Positions 8,173-17,036 of a stretch of DNA of 64,000 nucleotides are shown here, one piece after another. The notes below the pieces were generated by a model. That model was given only the letters and a program-made list of their open reading frames with translations. It ran no database searches and was not told the origin of the DNA. The DNA is from Comamonas sp. SCN 65-56 (GTDB lineage: Bacteria > Pseudomonadota > Gammaproteobacteria > Burkholderiales > Burkholderiaceae_C). The first letter of the stretch is position 1. Each line of letters opens with the position of its first letter. The DNA is taken from the NCBI RefSeq assembly GCF_001724135.1, contig NZ_MEDS01000001.1, forward strand, positions 124,001 through 188,000, written 5' to 3'. Position numbers and translations under genes: made by a program.

Positions 8173-9051
8173 ATGAGAGCCTGGAAGTGCTGGTGCCGGG
8201 CTGCGCTTGCCGGCCTGCTGCTCGCCGGTGCGGCGGCACATGCCTACGAGATCACGGACGACGCAGGCAGTACCACGCATTTCGAGCGCCCGCCGATGCG
8301 CATCGTCAGCCTGCTGCCTTCCCTGACGGAAACCGTGTGCGCGCTCAAGGCCTGCGACCGCTTGGTCGGTGTCGATCGCTACTCCAACTGGCCCGACGCT
8401 GTGCATGCGTTGCCTCAGGTGGGCGGCGGACTGGACCCGAGCATTGAGGCGGTGGTCGCGCTCAAACCCGATGTGGTGCTGCTCGCCTCCTCCTCGCGAG
8501 CCAGCGTGCGTCTGCGCGAACTCGGGCTGAAGGTGCTTGCGCTGGAGCCCAAGACGCGTGCAGCCATGCGCCGCACCACCCGGCAGCTGGGCGAGCTGCT
8601 GCAGGTGGATGGTGCTGATAGCCTGCTGCAGGCCATTGATGCCGGTGTGCAGCAGGCCGCGCGCAGCATGCCGGCGGCAGCGCGCGGCCAGCGTGTCTAT
8701 TACGAAATCACGCCCGAGCCGCGTGCAGCGGGGCGTGGCACTTTCATTGATGAGTTGATGCAGGCGCTGGGGCTGGTGAACGCGATCGATGCGGACCTGG
8801 GGCTGTACCCGCGCATCAACCCCGAGCTGGTGGTGCGTCTGAACCCTGACCTGATCATGGCAAGCCAGCAAAGCGCCGCCGACATGGCGCGCCGCCCGGG
8901 CTGGACGGGCTTGCGAGCGCTGCGGCTGGGCAGGGTGTGTGAGTTCAACAGTGCCGAACGCGATATTCTGGTGCGCCCCGGCCCGCGCATGGCGCAGGCG
9001 GCGCACCTGATGGCAGAGTGTGCTGCACGCGAGTTGCATTCTAAAAAGTGA
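8173..9051 (+). CDS. btuF: periplasmic B12-binding protein BtuF-like
   Basis: The 292-residue product has a signal peptide (AALAGLLLAGAAAHA) and the class III periplasmic binding fold: RIVSLLPSLTETVCAL near residue 45, VGVDRYSNWP, PSIEAVVALKPDVVLL, and a C-terminal lobe with NPDLIMASQQ and RPGPRMAQA. LLPSLTE, D-YS-WP and ALKPDVVL are BtuF/HmuT features. It should deliver cobalamin from the outer membrane receptor to the BtuC permease. It lies between btuB and btuC in one transcription unit under the cobalamin riboswitch. A heme-binding role is the alternative, made less likely by the riboswitch. Confidence 0.85.
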   Translation: MRAWKCWCRAALAGLLLAGAAAHAYEITDDAGSTTHFERPPMRIVSLLPSLTETVCALKACDRLVGVDRYSNWPDAVHALPQVGGGLDPSIEAVVALKPDVVLLASSSRASVRLRELGLKVLALEPKTRAAMRRTTRQLGELLQVDGADSLLQAIDAGVQQAARSMPAAARGQRVYYEITPEPRAAGRGTFIDELMQALGLVNAIDADLGLYPRINPELVVRLNPDLIMASQQSAADMARRPGWTGLRALRLGRVCEFNSAERDILVRPGPRMAQAAHLMAECAARELHSKK

Positions 9052-9153
9052 GCTGTATGCGCATATGTGGCGTGCGCTACAGTGGAATTTGTCTTTAAAT
9101 CAAGGCGAGTCCAGCGGTGCAGGCAAGCGCCTGGTTCTCTTCAAGTGATTGGC

Positions 9154-10236
9154 ATGAATACCTTGGCAGGCAGCGCAGCCGAACCCCCTTTGCCGGCGGC
9201 GTCGCGCGTACGCTGGCTCGCCGCGCTGCTGCTGGTGCTCTCGCTGCTGGCGCTGGCCTGGGGGGCGAGCGTCGGCAGCACGGGCTTCGACAGCGTGCTG
9301 CGCGTGCGCGATGATGCTGCGGCGGCGCAGATCGTCTGGAACATCCGCCTGCCGCGCACCTTGGGCGCGTGGCTGGCCGGCGCGCTGCTGGCCTTGGCGG
9401 GAGCGGTGGCACAAGGCTTGTTTCGCAATCCGCTGGCCGATCCTTTTTTGCTGGGCAGCGCTTCCGGTGCTGCGCTGGCGGTGGCCTTGGCCTTGGCTTA
9501 TGCGGCACTGGGGGCGGGCGGGTTGGCGGCGGGTGGCGGCAGCGTTCTGTTGCTGCAAGCCGCCACGCCCTGGCTGGCGCGGATGGGCTTGACCGGGGCT
9601 GCGTTCCTTGGCGCGCTGGGTGGCGTGCTGCTGGCGCTGGCACTGGCACGCGGTGTGCAACAGACCTTGCGCCTGCTGCTGGCCGGGGTGGTGGTGGGTT
9701 TTGTGCTGGGTGCCGTGCGTGATCTGGTGCAGTTGGCGCAGCCCGATGTGTTGCAGGCCATGCAGGGTTTCACGCTCGGGATGACCGGGTTCGTTGGCTG
9801 GGACGGCTGCGCCGTCATGGCCGCGGTGCTGGCGCCCCTGCTGTTGCTGTCCTGGGCGTTGGCGCGCGTGCTCGATGCCCTGACTTTGGGGGAGAGCACC
9901 GCGCTCAGCCTGGGCTTGCCGCTGGCATCCCTGCGTGCTTTGCTCGTCGGCGTGCTGGCGCTGGCGACCGGCGCTGCGGTGGCGCAAACCGGGTTGATCG
10001 GCTTTGTCGGGCTGGTGGCGCCGCACCTGGCGCGTTCCATGGTGCGTTGCACGCATGGGCCGCTGTTGCTGCTCTCCACCCTCGCGGGCGGGCTGCTGCT
10101 GGTGCTGGCGGATATCGTCGCGCGCCTGCTGGTGGCGCCGCAGGAGCTTCCAGTGGGGGTGTTGACGGCAGTGCTGGGCGGTGCCTATCTGTTTTGGCTG
10201 ATGGGGCGACGCCCGGGCGCAGGAGGCGCAGCGTGA
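9154..10236 (+). CDS. btuC: FecCD/BtuC-type ABC permease for cobalamin
   Basis: The 360-residue protein is very hydrophobic, with about ten membrane segments. It has the FecCD family signatures IVWNIRLPRTLGAWLAGALL, GAVAQGLFRNPLADPFLLGS and TGLIGFVGLVAPHLAR near the C-terminus. It forms the dimeric channel of the importer in the inner membrane. It stands about 100 bp after btuF and overlaps the btuD start by GTGA. The ATG at 9154 was chosen because the upstream in-frame residues do not resemble the family. Confidence 0.88.
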   Translation: MNTLAGSAAEPPLPAASRVRWLAALLLVLSLLALAWGASVGSTGFDSVLRVRDDAAAAQIVWNIRLPRTLGAWLAGALLALAGAVAQGLFRNPLADPFLLGSASGAALAVALALAYAALGAGGLAAGGGSVLLLQAATPWLARMGLTGAAFLGALGGVLLALALARGVQQTLRLLLAGVVVGFVLGAVRDLVQLAQPDVLQAMQGFTLGMTGFVGWDGCAVMAAVLAPLLLLSWALARVLDALTLGESTALSLGLPLASLRALLVGVLALATGAAVAQTGLIGFVGLVAPHLARSMVRCTHGPLLLLSTLAGGLLLVLADIVARLLVAPQELPVGVLTAVLGGAYLFWLMGRRPGAGGAA

Positions 10237-11036
10237 GCAGCCTGGCATTGCAGGCGCGGATTGCACGGGCGCGCCTGGGCGCTGGATTCACCTTGCATGG
10301 CGTGCAGTTGGACCTTGCCCCCGGGCGCTGGTGTGCGATCGCCGGCCCCAACGGCGCCGGCAAATCGACGCTGCTGCGCGTGCTGGCGGGCCTGCTGCCG
10401 TGTGACGGCGTTGTGCGCCTGCTGGGGCGGTCGCTGGCCGATTGGCCCACGCGTGAGCGTGCGCGTACTCTGGCGTGGATGGGCCAGCAGGAAGGCGGAG
10501 GCGAAGATTTGCTGGTGTGGGATGCGGTGATGCTCGGGCGCTTGCCGCACCGTGCGTGGCTGGCAGCGCCAGGCGACGATGACTTTGCCGCGGTGCGCAC
10601 GGCGCTGTGCCGCATGCAGTGCTGGGAGCTGCGCGGCCGGCGCCTTGGAGAGCTCTCGGGGGGCGAGCGTCAGCGGGTGTTGCTGGCGCGCCTGCTGGCG
10701 GTGCAGGCGCAGGTGCTGCTGATGGATGAGCCGCTGGCCCACCTCGATCCGCCGCACCAGTCCGACTGGCTCGCTGCGGTGCGTGCCCTGGTGGCAGGCG
10801 GTGCCGCGGTCGTGAGCGTGCTGCATGAGCTCAACATGGCGCTGCAGGCGGATGATGTTGCGATTGTGTGCAACGGGCGTTTGCGGCATTTTGGCGCCAG
10901 CAGTGATGCCGTGACGCACCAGGCGCTGATGGCCGCGTTCGATCAGCGCATCGCCATCCACCCGGTACAAGGGCAATGGATTGCACTGCCACGGGAGCCC
11001 GATGATGGCTCCACCATGGTGAAATGGTTGGCGTAG
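10233..11036 (+). CDS. btuD: ABC transporter ATPase, BtuD-like
   Basis: The 267-residue protein starts with GTG overlapping the btuC stop. Walker A is GPNGAGKST (about residues 38-46), the signature is LSGGERQR, Walker B is VLLMDEPLAHLD, and the switch histidine is in SVLHELN. These mark an active ATPase of the FecE/BtuD group. It powers the btuFC importer. Order and spacing indicate a single btuB-F-C-D operon repressed by cobalamin. Confidence 0.88.
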   Translation: MSSLALQARIARARLGAGFTLHGVQLDLAPGRWCAIAGPNGAGKSTLLRVLAGLLPCDGVVRLLGRSLADWPTRERARTLAWMGQQEGGGEDLLVWDAVMLGRLPHRAWLAAPGDDDFAAVRTALCRMQCWELRGRRLGELSGGERQRVLLARLLAVQAQVLLMDEPLAHLDPPHQSDWLAAVRALVAGGAAVVSVLHELNMALQADDVAIVCNGRLRHFGASSDAVTHQALMAAFDQRIAIHPVQGQWIALPREPDDGSTMVKWLA

Positions 11037-11067
11037 CATCAGCACCACAGCCGCACACGAGGACGAG

Positions 11068-11574
11068 ATGAGCCTGATATCCCACACCTACCCGACCCCT
11101 TTGGGTGAAATGACGGCCTTGCTCTCGGCCAAGGGTCTGTGCCTTCTGGAGTTCAGCGAACGCACCAAGGGACTTGCGCGCGAAATCGCCCAGGTGGAGG
11201 CGGCCCGCGGTGGCCCGCCCGTACCTGGAGAAAACGCCTTGACACGCCAACTCGGAAAGGAACTGGCAGAGTATTTCGCTGGCAAACGCCGCCAGTTTGA
11301 CATCCCGCTGGACCTGGTAGGCACGGCCTTTCAGCAGTCCGTCTGGCGGGCGCTGCTTGCGATTCCCCACGGCCAGACGCGCAGCTATGGCGAGCAGGCG
11401 CGCCAGATTGGCAAACCCACTGCCACACGTGCCGTCGCGGCGGCCAACGGCGCCAACAAGATTGCGGTGATCGTGCCCTGTCATCGCGTGATTGGCAGCG
11501 ATGGCAGCCTCACCGGTTATGGCGGCGGCGTGCCGCGCAAAGAGTGGCTGCTGGCGCTGGAACGCAGCGCGTAG
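11068..11574 (+). CDS. ogt: methylated-DNA--protein-cysteine methyltransferase
   Basis: The 168-residue suicide DNA-repair enzyme transfers methyl groups from O6-methylguanine to its own cysteine. The active-site motif IVPCHRVIG is intact, followed by GYGGGVPRKEWLLALE. The FQQSVWRALLAIPHGQTRSYG block is the DNA-binding helix-turn-helix region. The length fits the single-domain Ogt/MGMT form without an Ada regulatory domain. It starts 31 bases after btuD on the same strand but has no evident functional link to B12 uptake. Confidence 0.93.
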   Translation: MSLISHTYPTPLGEMTALLSAKGLCLLEFSERTKGLAREIAQVEAARGGPPVPGENALTRQLGKELAEYFAGKRRQFDIPLDLVGTAFQQSVWRALLAIPHGQTRSYGEQARQIGKPTATRAVAAANGANKIAVIVPCHRVIGSDGSLTGYGGGVPRKEWLLALERSA

Positions 11575-11666
11575 AAAGCACAAGGGCCTGGCGGCTCGGT
11601 GACCGTCAGACCCTTGGCCGCGCATCCGCCCGTGCGGGGCGGTGCGGCTTGTGCGGTGTTGCGAGC

Positions 11667-12326
11667 TCAGTTCGTCTTGGCAGGGAACTGTTTGGCGATG
11701 CCGTCTGCCAGCACGTCCGCAATCGCGTTCATGTGGTCTTGCATGGCTTGCCACTCGGCATCCTGATCGGCCTTGGGCGCCTTGGCCGCCATCATGTCCA
11801 CCTGTTTCTTGTGGTGCCCGCCGTGGGCGATCAGGCCGGCATTGAGATCGGCCTCTTTCCAGTTGGGATTGGCACCGGCCAGGAACTTGGCGATCTGCCC
11901 GGCGTTGGCGACAGCGTCATTCAGCGCCTTTTCTTCCGCCGCTGCATTGCCTGCGTGGGCACTGTCGGTCAATGCCTTGACGGCGCCCCAGTGTCCCGCG
12001 AGCAGCTTGAGCAGCGCGTCGCCGGCTGGCTGACCGTAGAAACTGGCCACTGCGCCGGTGATCTCCTTGGCATTGGCGACGACGGCGTCAGCCGCCTTGG
12101 CGGTGGCGGCCTGGTCACCGGCAAACACGGCAATCGCATAGTCGCGTGTGGTCACGACATGCCCATGCCACAGCGCGCGCATGGCTTTGTGCAAATTGGG
12201 CGCCGTCTGCGCTGCTGCGGTGGCAGCATGCGCGTGGCCTTGCGCCAGCGCAGGCGTGGAAACCGTAAAGCCCAAGCCCATCAAAGCCGCACAGGCGATC
12301 GACAATGCTTGCAATTTCATCTTCAT
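11667..12326 (-). CDS. exported protein of unknown function
   Basis: I do not recognise this 219-residue protein. It has a clear signal peptide (ALSIACAALMGLGFTVSTPALA) and a mature part rich in Ala, Lys and His with a strong helical pattern. GHAHAATAAAQ, LWHGHVV and HGGHHKKQVDMM are His-rich and could bind metal. The ATG at 12326 has GGAGAG at a good distance and starts the signal peptide. It is transcribed away from cobQ and sits between B12 genes, so a cobalt or nickel-related role is possible but only guessed from position and histidines. Confidence 0.6.
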   Translation of the reverse strand: MKMKLQALSIACAALMGLGFTVSTPALAQGHAHAATAAAQTAPNLHKAMRALWHGHVVTTRDYAIAVFAGDQAATAKAADAVVANAKEITGAVASFYGQPAGDALLKLLAGHWGAVKALTDSAHAGNAAAEEKALNDAVANAGQIAKFLAGANPNWKEADLNAGLIAHGGHHKKQVDMMAAKAPKADQDAEWQAMQDHMNAIADVLADGIAKQFPAKTN

Positions 12327-12510
12327 GACGAACTCTCCAAATCGTTGATGACGTCGAGGTGAACCACTCACCCCGGCCACTCGTCTTTTCAGGAAACTAC
12401 CCGAGCTGCACCATTGGATGCAGCCACGCGCCGCGACGTTTCAGGCTTTTGTCGCGGAGGGGCGGTTACGCTGCGGTTCGCAAGGTCTGTTCTCGTTTTC
12501 TGTGTTGTCC

Positions 12511-12558
12511 ATGAACCAAGTTGTCATCCAGCAGGTGCTGGCGGGGCAGTCCGCATGA
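12511..12558 (+). CDS. possible 15-codon leader peptide overlapping cobQ
   Basis: ATG at 12511 opens a frame reading MNQVVIQQVLAGQSA. Its stop overlaps the cobQ start (ATGA at 12555-12558). Such an overlap would couple translation of the two. It could equally be a chance ORF or the remnant of a former upstream gene. There is no independent evidence of expression. Confidence 0.25.
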   Translation: MNQVVIQQVLAGQSA

Positions 12559-14036
12559 CGGCCCGCTGCGTCATGGTGCTGGGCACCAGCAGCGGTGCCG
12601 GCAAAAGCTGGCTTGCCACCGCCTTGTGTCGCCATTACGCCAACCAGGGGCTCAAAGTCGCGCCGTTCAAGGCGCAGAACATGAGCAACAACGCCCGTGT
12701 GGTGCCCGCACTCGGCGGCGCACAGGGCGAGATGGGCAGCGCGCAGTATTTCCAGGCACTCGCCGCGCGGGTACAGCCCGACGTGCGCATGAACCCGCTG
12801 CTGCTCAAGCCTGAGACCGATACGCGCAGCCAGGTAGTGCTGATGGGGCAGGCCGATGAGGCGCTGTCGCGCCTGCCGTGGCATGGGCGCAGCGCAACGG
12901 TATGGCCGCAGATCGCGGCGGCGCTGGACGCGTTGCGCGCTGAGAACGATGTGGTTGTCATCGAGGGCGCCGGTTCACCTGCGGAAATCAATCTGATGGC
13001 CACCGATTTGGTGAACCTGCGCGTGGCGCGCCACGCCGAGGCGCGCTGTCTGCTGGTAACGGATATTGATCGGGGCGGAGCCTTTGCACATCTGTATGGC
13101 ACCTGGGCCTTGCTGCCGGAGCCGGACCGTGCGCGCATTCGGGGTTTCGTGTTGAACAAGTTTCGGGGTGATCCGGCGCTGCTCGCTCCCGCGCCCGAAC
13201 AGTTGCGCGCGTTGACCGGCATACCCACCGTGGCTGCGGTGCCCATGCGCCGTGGTCATGGCTTGCCCGAGGAAGATGGCTGGTTTGACGACGGCGCCGC
13301 AAGCGCTGCCGAGTCGCCGGGCGAGCGCATCACGCGCATCGCCATCGTCGCCTACCCGCGCATCAGCAACCTGGACGAGTTCCAGGCCTTGCGCGCGGTG
13401 CCGGGCGTACGGCTTGTCTGGGCGCGCAACGCGGCCCAGCTGGAAGGCGTCGACTGGATCGTCCTGCCTGGCAGCAAGGCCACGGCCTCCGATTTGGCGT
13501 GGCTGCGCGCCCGGGGCCTGGCCGCAGGGATTGCCCGCCATGCCGCCCGGGGTGGCCGGGTGCTGGGCATCTGCGGCGGGCTGCAGATGCTCGGCGAGGC
13601 CGTGATCGATCTGGATGGCATGGAGCCGGCCGGCAGTGGCCCGGGGCTCGGCTTGCTGCCACTGGTGACCCGGTTTGCACAGCGCAAGACCGTGTGCCAC
13701 GGTGCCTGGCGATTCGGTGTGCTGCACGGGGCTTGGACTGCCTTGTCGGGCGTGCAGGTCAGCGGTTATGAAATTCACAGCGGCCGCACGGTGCAGCACC
13801 CGGCCATGGCGGCCAAGGGGGATGTGGCGTCGGTTGCCATCCCGGGATTGGCGTGGCAGAACGCCGCAGGCAACGTGCTGGGCCTGTATCTGCACGGGCT
13901 GTTCGAAGATGGCGCCGCGCTGGGTGCCCTGTTTGGCGTGACCGGTCCGCTGCTGGATGCCGTGTTCGAGCAGCTTGCCGTCGATATCGAGCAGGCGTTT
14001 GCGCCTGGCGCGCTAGCAACCCTGGCGGGGGACTGA
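12555..14036 (+). CDS. cobQ: cobyric acid synthase
   Basis: The 493-residue protein catalyses ATP- and glutamine-dependent amidation of four side chains of adenosylcobyrinic a,c-diamide. The N-terminal ATPase half has the P-loop-like GTSSGAGKSWLATALCRHYA, then APFKAQNMSNNA and VVIEGAGSPAEINL. The C-terminal glutamine amidotransferase half has the nucleophile region GGRVLGICGGLQMLG (Cys in GICGG) and a late His in GYEIHSGRT. The length is normal. It is the only cobalamin-synthesis gene in the window, so the rest of the pathway, or a salvage route, must be encoded elsewhere. Confidence 0.93.
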   Translation: MTARCVMVLGTSSGAGKSWLATALCRHYANQGLKVAPFKAQNMSNNARVVPALGGAQGEMGSAQYFQALAARVQPDVRMNPLLLKPETDTRSQVVLMGQADEALSRLPWHGRSATVWPQIAAALDALRAENDVVVIEGAGSPAEINLMATDLVNLRVARHAEARCLLVTDIDRGGAFAHLYGTWALLPEPDRARIRGFVLNKFRGDPALLAPAPEQLRALTGIPTVAAVPMRRGHGLPEEDGWFDDGAASAAESPGERITRIAIVAYPRISNLDEFQALRAVPGVRLVWARNAAQLEGVDWIVLPGSKATASDLAWLRARGLAAGIARHAARGGRVLGICGGLQMLGEAVIDLDGMEPAGSGPGLGLLPLVTRFAQRKTVCHGAWRFGVLHGAWTALSGVQVSGYEIHSGRTVQHPAMAAKGDVASVAIPGLAWQNAAGNVLGLYLHGLFEDGAALGALFGVTGPLLDAVFEQLAVDIEQAFAPGALATLAGD

Positions 14037-14045
14037 GCGGCAGGC

Positions 14046-14804
14046 TCAGCCGTTGGCCGAGGCCGGGCCGCTCAACTGGCGCAGGATCTCGGTCTTGAAA
14101 TCGCTGCCTTCGTCCGCCTTGGCCATGAATTGCGCAATCGAACCGTCAAAGTGCACCTTGCCCTGGTGCAGCAGCATTAACCGGTCCGCGTTTTGCACTT
14201 CTTCGATCAGGTGCGTGGTCCAGAGCACGCCTATGCCTTCGCTGTGGCACAGGTGGTTCACATGCGAAAGCAGTTGCTGGCGCGAAGCCGGGTCCAGGCC
14301 TACGGTGGCTTCGTCCATCAGCAGCACACGCGGCGCGTGCAACAGGGCACGCACCAGCTCCACCTTGCGCCGATTGCCGCCGGACAGGCTGCGCACCTGG
14401 GCTTTCTCCTGGCCTGAAAGACCCAGCGCCGGCAGATGGCGGGCAATGCGCTCGCGCGCAACGGCGCGCGGCAGGCCATGCAGATCGGTGTGGAACAGGA
14501 GGTTGGAGATGACGCTCAGGTCCATGTCCAGCGCGCTTTGCTGGAACACCACGCCCAGGCCGGCCAGAGCCTGCGCCGGGTGGCGGCGCATGTCCTGGCC
14601 AAGTACCTCGATCTCGCCCTCGTCGGGTGTGAACAAGCCAGTCAAAAGTTGCAGCAAGGTGGATTTGCCCGCCCCGTTGGGGCCGAGCAGCGCCAGCATT
14701 TCGCCAGCGCGCAATTGCAGGTCAACGCCTTTGAGGGCCGGCTTGCTGCCATAGGATTTCTTCAGTCCGCGTGCCTGCAGCAACAGGGGGTGTTCGGTGG
14801 TCAT
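14046..14804 (-). CDS. ABC transporter ATP-binding protein of the PQQ/alcohol-oxidation ABC system
   Basis: The 252-residue ATPase has Walker A GPNGAGKST, the variant signature LSGGNRRKVEL, Walker B VLLMDEATVGLDP and switch His in WTTHLIEE. The CcmA/DrrA-like subclass pairs with ABC-2 permeases, and the ABC-2 permease at 18208 is the obvious partner. ATPases of this type (TIGR03864-like) recur in PQQ-dependent alcohol oxidation clusters. Here it is split from the permease, on the opposite strand, and follows a Bug-type binding protein with an ATGA overlap. That separation is unusual. The ATG at 14804 fits the overlap. Confidence 0.82.
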   Translation of the reverse strand: MTTEHPLLLQARGLKKSYGSKPALKGVDLQLRAGEMLALLGPNGAGKSTLLQLLTGLFTPDEGEIEVLGQDMRRHPAQALAGLGVVFQQSALDMDLSVISNLLFHTDLHGLPRAVARERIARHLPALGLSGQEKAQVRSLSGGNRRKVELVRALLHAPRVLLMDEATVGLDPASRQQLLSHVNHLCHSEGIGVLWTTHLIEEVQNADRLMLLHQGKVHFDGSIAQFMAKADEGSDFKTEILRQLSGPASANG

Positions 14805-15865
14805 GTCGTCGGTACCGGGCAGGTTTGGCTCAGCAGGTGCATGCGATCGAGGAGCTTGCATTCATGCGCCACGCTGGCGCGCAGCGCCTTGGCATAGTCA
14901 GCGGTGTCAAGATACTCCAAGTCCTGTTCGAACCGGGCCAGCTCCTGCAAGTGGCGCGGCGTGTGCACCGCGCGCGCGAGTGCGGACTCCAGCTTCCGGA
15001 TGATTGCGGCAGGCGTGCCGGCCGGCGCGGCAATGCCCCAGGGGGAGGTGTACACGGCATCCGGGTAGCCGAGTTCGCGCATCGTGGGTACCTGGGGCCA
15101 GCGCGGATTGCGTGCGGCGCTGAAGACGGCCAACAGGCGCATCTTGCCTTGCTCCAGCCAGGGCGCGAAGCCGGTGGAATTCACGCCGGCCATGATCTGC
15201 TTGGTGGCAATCGCCAGCATTTGATCGGTCGTGCCTTTGTAGGGCACATGCACGTATTTGACCTGGTTCTTGAGCAAAATTTCTTCCATTGCCAGGTGCG
15301 CGGTAGTGCCTATGCCGGTGGAGCCCAGCAGCAGCTCGCCTTGGTGCGCCTTGGCCCATTGCAGCATGTCGTCAAACGTTTTCCAGGCACTGTCGGCTGG
15401 CACCAGCAAGCCGAAAGTTGTTCCAGCCACCTGCAAGATGGGGCTGAAATCCTTGAGCGGATTCCACGCCACCTTGTTCATCAACGCGTAGCGGTACACG
15501 GTGATCGGCATCTGGCCGATGGTGTAGCCATCGGGTTCGGCCTGCTTGAGCAGGTTGGCCACCTGCGTGCCGGCGGCGCCTGGCTTGTTGATGATGACGA
15601 TGGGCTCTCTCAGCAGGGGCTTGGCCTCTTCGCACAGCACGCGCAGCGTCAGATCGGTGGCCCCGCCGGCGGGCCATGGAACGATGAGCTGCAACGGCTT
15701 GGCAGGCCAGTCGGAGGGGGCTTGTGCCCGCGCCGCCAGCGGCACTGCCGCCGTGATCGATGCAGCCGCTGCACTGCGCAGCCATTGGCGTCGTCCGGGG
15801 TTGATCTGTTCTTTGCTGGAGCAGGTGAAACTGGCACAACCTCGATCGGAAACTGGGACTGGCAT
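14801..15865 (-). CDS. tripartite tricarboxylate transporter (Bug/TctC family) binding protein
   Basis: The 354-residue protein has a twin-arginine-like leader (GRRQWLRSAAAASITAAVP...AARAQ). The Bug family pattern follows: PLQLIVPWPAGGATDLTLRVL, NKPGAAGTQVANLLKQAEPDGYTIG and PYKGTTDQMLAIATKQI. Bug proteins bind carboxylates in the periplasm. No TctA/TctB membrane subunit is nearby, as is common for orphan Bug proteins. Its stop overlaps the start of the ABC ATPase gene, so it belongs to that transcript and may serve as a sensor or scavenger for an acid product of alcohol oxidation. This role is inferred. Confidence 0.85.
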   Translation of the reverse strand: MPVPVSDRGCASFTCSSKEQINPGRRQWLRSAAAASITAAVPLAARAQAPSDWPAKPLQLIVPWPAGGATDLTLRVLCEEAKPLLREPIVIINKPGAAGTQVANLLKQAEPDGYTIGQMPITVYRYALMNKVAWNPLKDFSPILQVAGTTFGLLVPADSAWKTFDDMLQWAKAHQGELLLGSTGIGTTAHLAMEEILLKNQVKYVHVPYKGTTDQMLAIATKQIMAGVNSTGFAPWLEQGKMRLLAVFSAARNPRWPQVPTMRELGYPDAVYTSPWGIAAPAGTPAAIIRKLESALARAVHTPRHLQELARFEQDLEYLDTADYAKALRASVAHECKLLDRMHLLSQTCPVPTT

Positions 15866-15922
15866 GAAAAATCCTGTGAAATCAACGCAATCGTCTGTCT
15901 TTGGCAGCGTTTGAGCAAACGA

Positions 15923-15945
15923 TGCAGGCAAATTCCATTCCTGCA
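15923..15945. repeat. inverted repeat TGCAGG-N11-CCTGCA in the divergent promoter region
   Basis: TGCAGG (15923-15928) and CCTGCA (15940-15945) form a palindrome, extendable to GATGCAGG/CCTGCATC. It lies between the Bug gene and the beta-propeller gene, just upstream of a sigma-54-like element. The same half-sites with a 21-base spacer occur upstream of the quinoprotein dehydrogenase (20832-20864). It is a candidate operator. Confidence 0.4.
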
Positions 15946-15950
15946 TCTTG

Positions 15951-15966
15951 CGGCATCGTTATTGCT
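15951..15966 (+). promoter_or_regulatory. sigma-54 (-24/-12) promoter match upstream of the propeller/ABC operon
   Basis: CGGCATCGTTATTGCT has the invariant GG and GC at the required 12-base offset and agrees with the TGGCAC-N5-TTGCW consensus except at two or three positions. It is almost identical to the element upstream of pqqA. Transcription would start about 45 bases before the ATG at 16026. Confidence 0.5.
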
Positions 15967-16025
15967 TGATTGTGCGACGAAGGTTTTCGAGTTTGGTATC
16001 TTTGGGCAACAAGGAGACACAAGAC

Positions 16026-17036
16026 ATGGTATGGATGGTGCGAAACAGCGTGCGGGCCGGGCAATGGTGCCGGCCCGTTGGTGCGGCCTTGGCAAGCATG
16101 GCAGTCATGGCGTCGGTGCAGGCGGCCGCGGTGCCTGACCGGGTCTATGTGTCGAGCGAGAAGGACAACGTCTTGCAGGTGTTCAACACCAAGGGCGATC
16201 GCTTGTCGGCCATTGAGGTGTGCAAGCGCCCGCGCGCCATGATGTTCACCGAGCAGCACAGCAAGATCGTGGTGAGCTGCGGTGACAGCGACCAGCTGGG
16301 CATTGTCGACGTCGCCAGTGGCAAGCTGGTCGATAGCGTGCCGGTGGGCGAGAGTCCGGAGATGTTCGACCTCAGCCCTGATGGCAAGACGGCTTACGTT
16401 TCGATCGAGGACGACAACGAGCTGGCCGCCTATGATCTGGCGAGCAAGAAGCCGCTGTTCACTGTCAAGACCGGCGGTGAGCCCGAGGGCGTGCTCATCA
16501 CGCCCGATGGCAAGTTCGCCTACGTCACCTCCGAGGTCGCCAATTCGATTCACTACATCGATCTGGCACAGAAGAAAGTGCTCAAATCCATCAAGGTGGG
16601 CAAGCGCCCGCGCCGTTTGGTGCTGGTGGCTGGGGGGACGCAGCTGTGGGTGACGAATGAGCTCGATGCCGGGGTGACGGTCATCGATACCGCGAGCCAC
16701 AGCGTCAAGGCCAGCATCAAGTTCGCCGTGGATGGCTTGCGTGCGTCCGATATCACGCCCGTGGGCATGGTGGCCACGCAGGACGGCAAGACCGTCTGGG
16801 TGGCGCTGGGCCGTGCCAACCGCGTCGCGCAGGTGGATGTGGCGAGCAGAAAAGTGCAGCACCAGGTGCTGGTGGGCAAGCGCGCATGGGGTCTGGGCTT
16901 GCATCCGGACGGCAAGACCTTGTACGTGACCAACGGTCTTTCCGATGACATGACCCTCATCGATACCTCAACCGCCAAGGCCCTGCGCACCGTGCCTGCC
17001 GGCCGGGTACCGCACAGCGTGCTGATTCAGCCATGA
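16026..17036 (+). CDS. exported beta-propeller protein linked to PQQ-dependent catabolism
   Basis: The 336-residue protein has a signal peptide (GAALASMAVMASVQAAA). It then carries about seven repeats of the YVTN type, each with DGK-AYV/VWV and a D--S-K strand pattern (DGKTAYVSIEDDNELAAYDL, DGKFAYVTSEVANSIHYIDL, DGKTLYVTNGLSDDMTLIDT). The family (TIGR03866-like) is found next to PQQ-dependent dehydrogenases and their ABC transporter. It may chaperone or scaffold periplasmic quinoprotein components; no catalytic residues are recognisable. It is the first gene of a run reaching 20812 and overlaps the next gene by ATGA. Confidence 0.85.
   Translation: MVWMVRNSVRAGQWCRPVGAALASMAVMASVQAAAVPDRVYVSSEKDNVLQVFNTKGDRLSAIEVCKRPRAMMFTEQHSKIVVSCGDSDQLGIVDVASGKLVDSVPVGESPEMFDLSPDGKTAYVSIEDDNELAAYDLASKKPLFTVKTGGEPEGVLITPDGKFAYVTSEVANSIHYIDLAQKKVLKSIKVGKRPRRLVLVAGGTQLWVTNELDAGVTVIDTASHSVKASIKFAVDGLRASDITPVGMVATQDGKTVWVALGRANRVAQVDVASRKVQHQVLVGKRAWGLGLHPDGKTLYVTNGLSDDMTLIDTSTAKALRTVPAGRVPHSVLIQP

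Noticed and set aside
7984-9039. Long minus-strand frame opposite btuF
   Set aside because: Its His/Gln/Arg-rich composition is that of an antisense frame in GC-rich coding DNA. btuF has signal peptide, motifs and operon context.
11581-11621. Possible terminator after ogt (GGG-CTG/CAG-CCC pairing)
   Set aside because: The stem is imperfect and has no T-run, so it does not support a terminator call.
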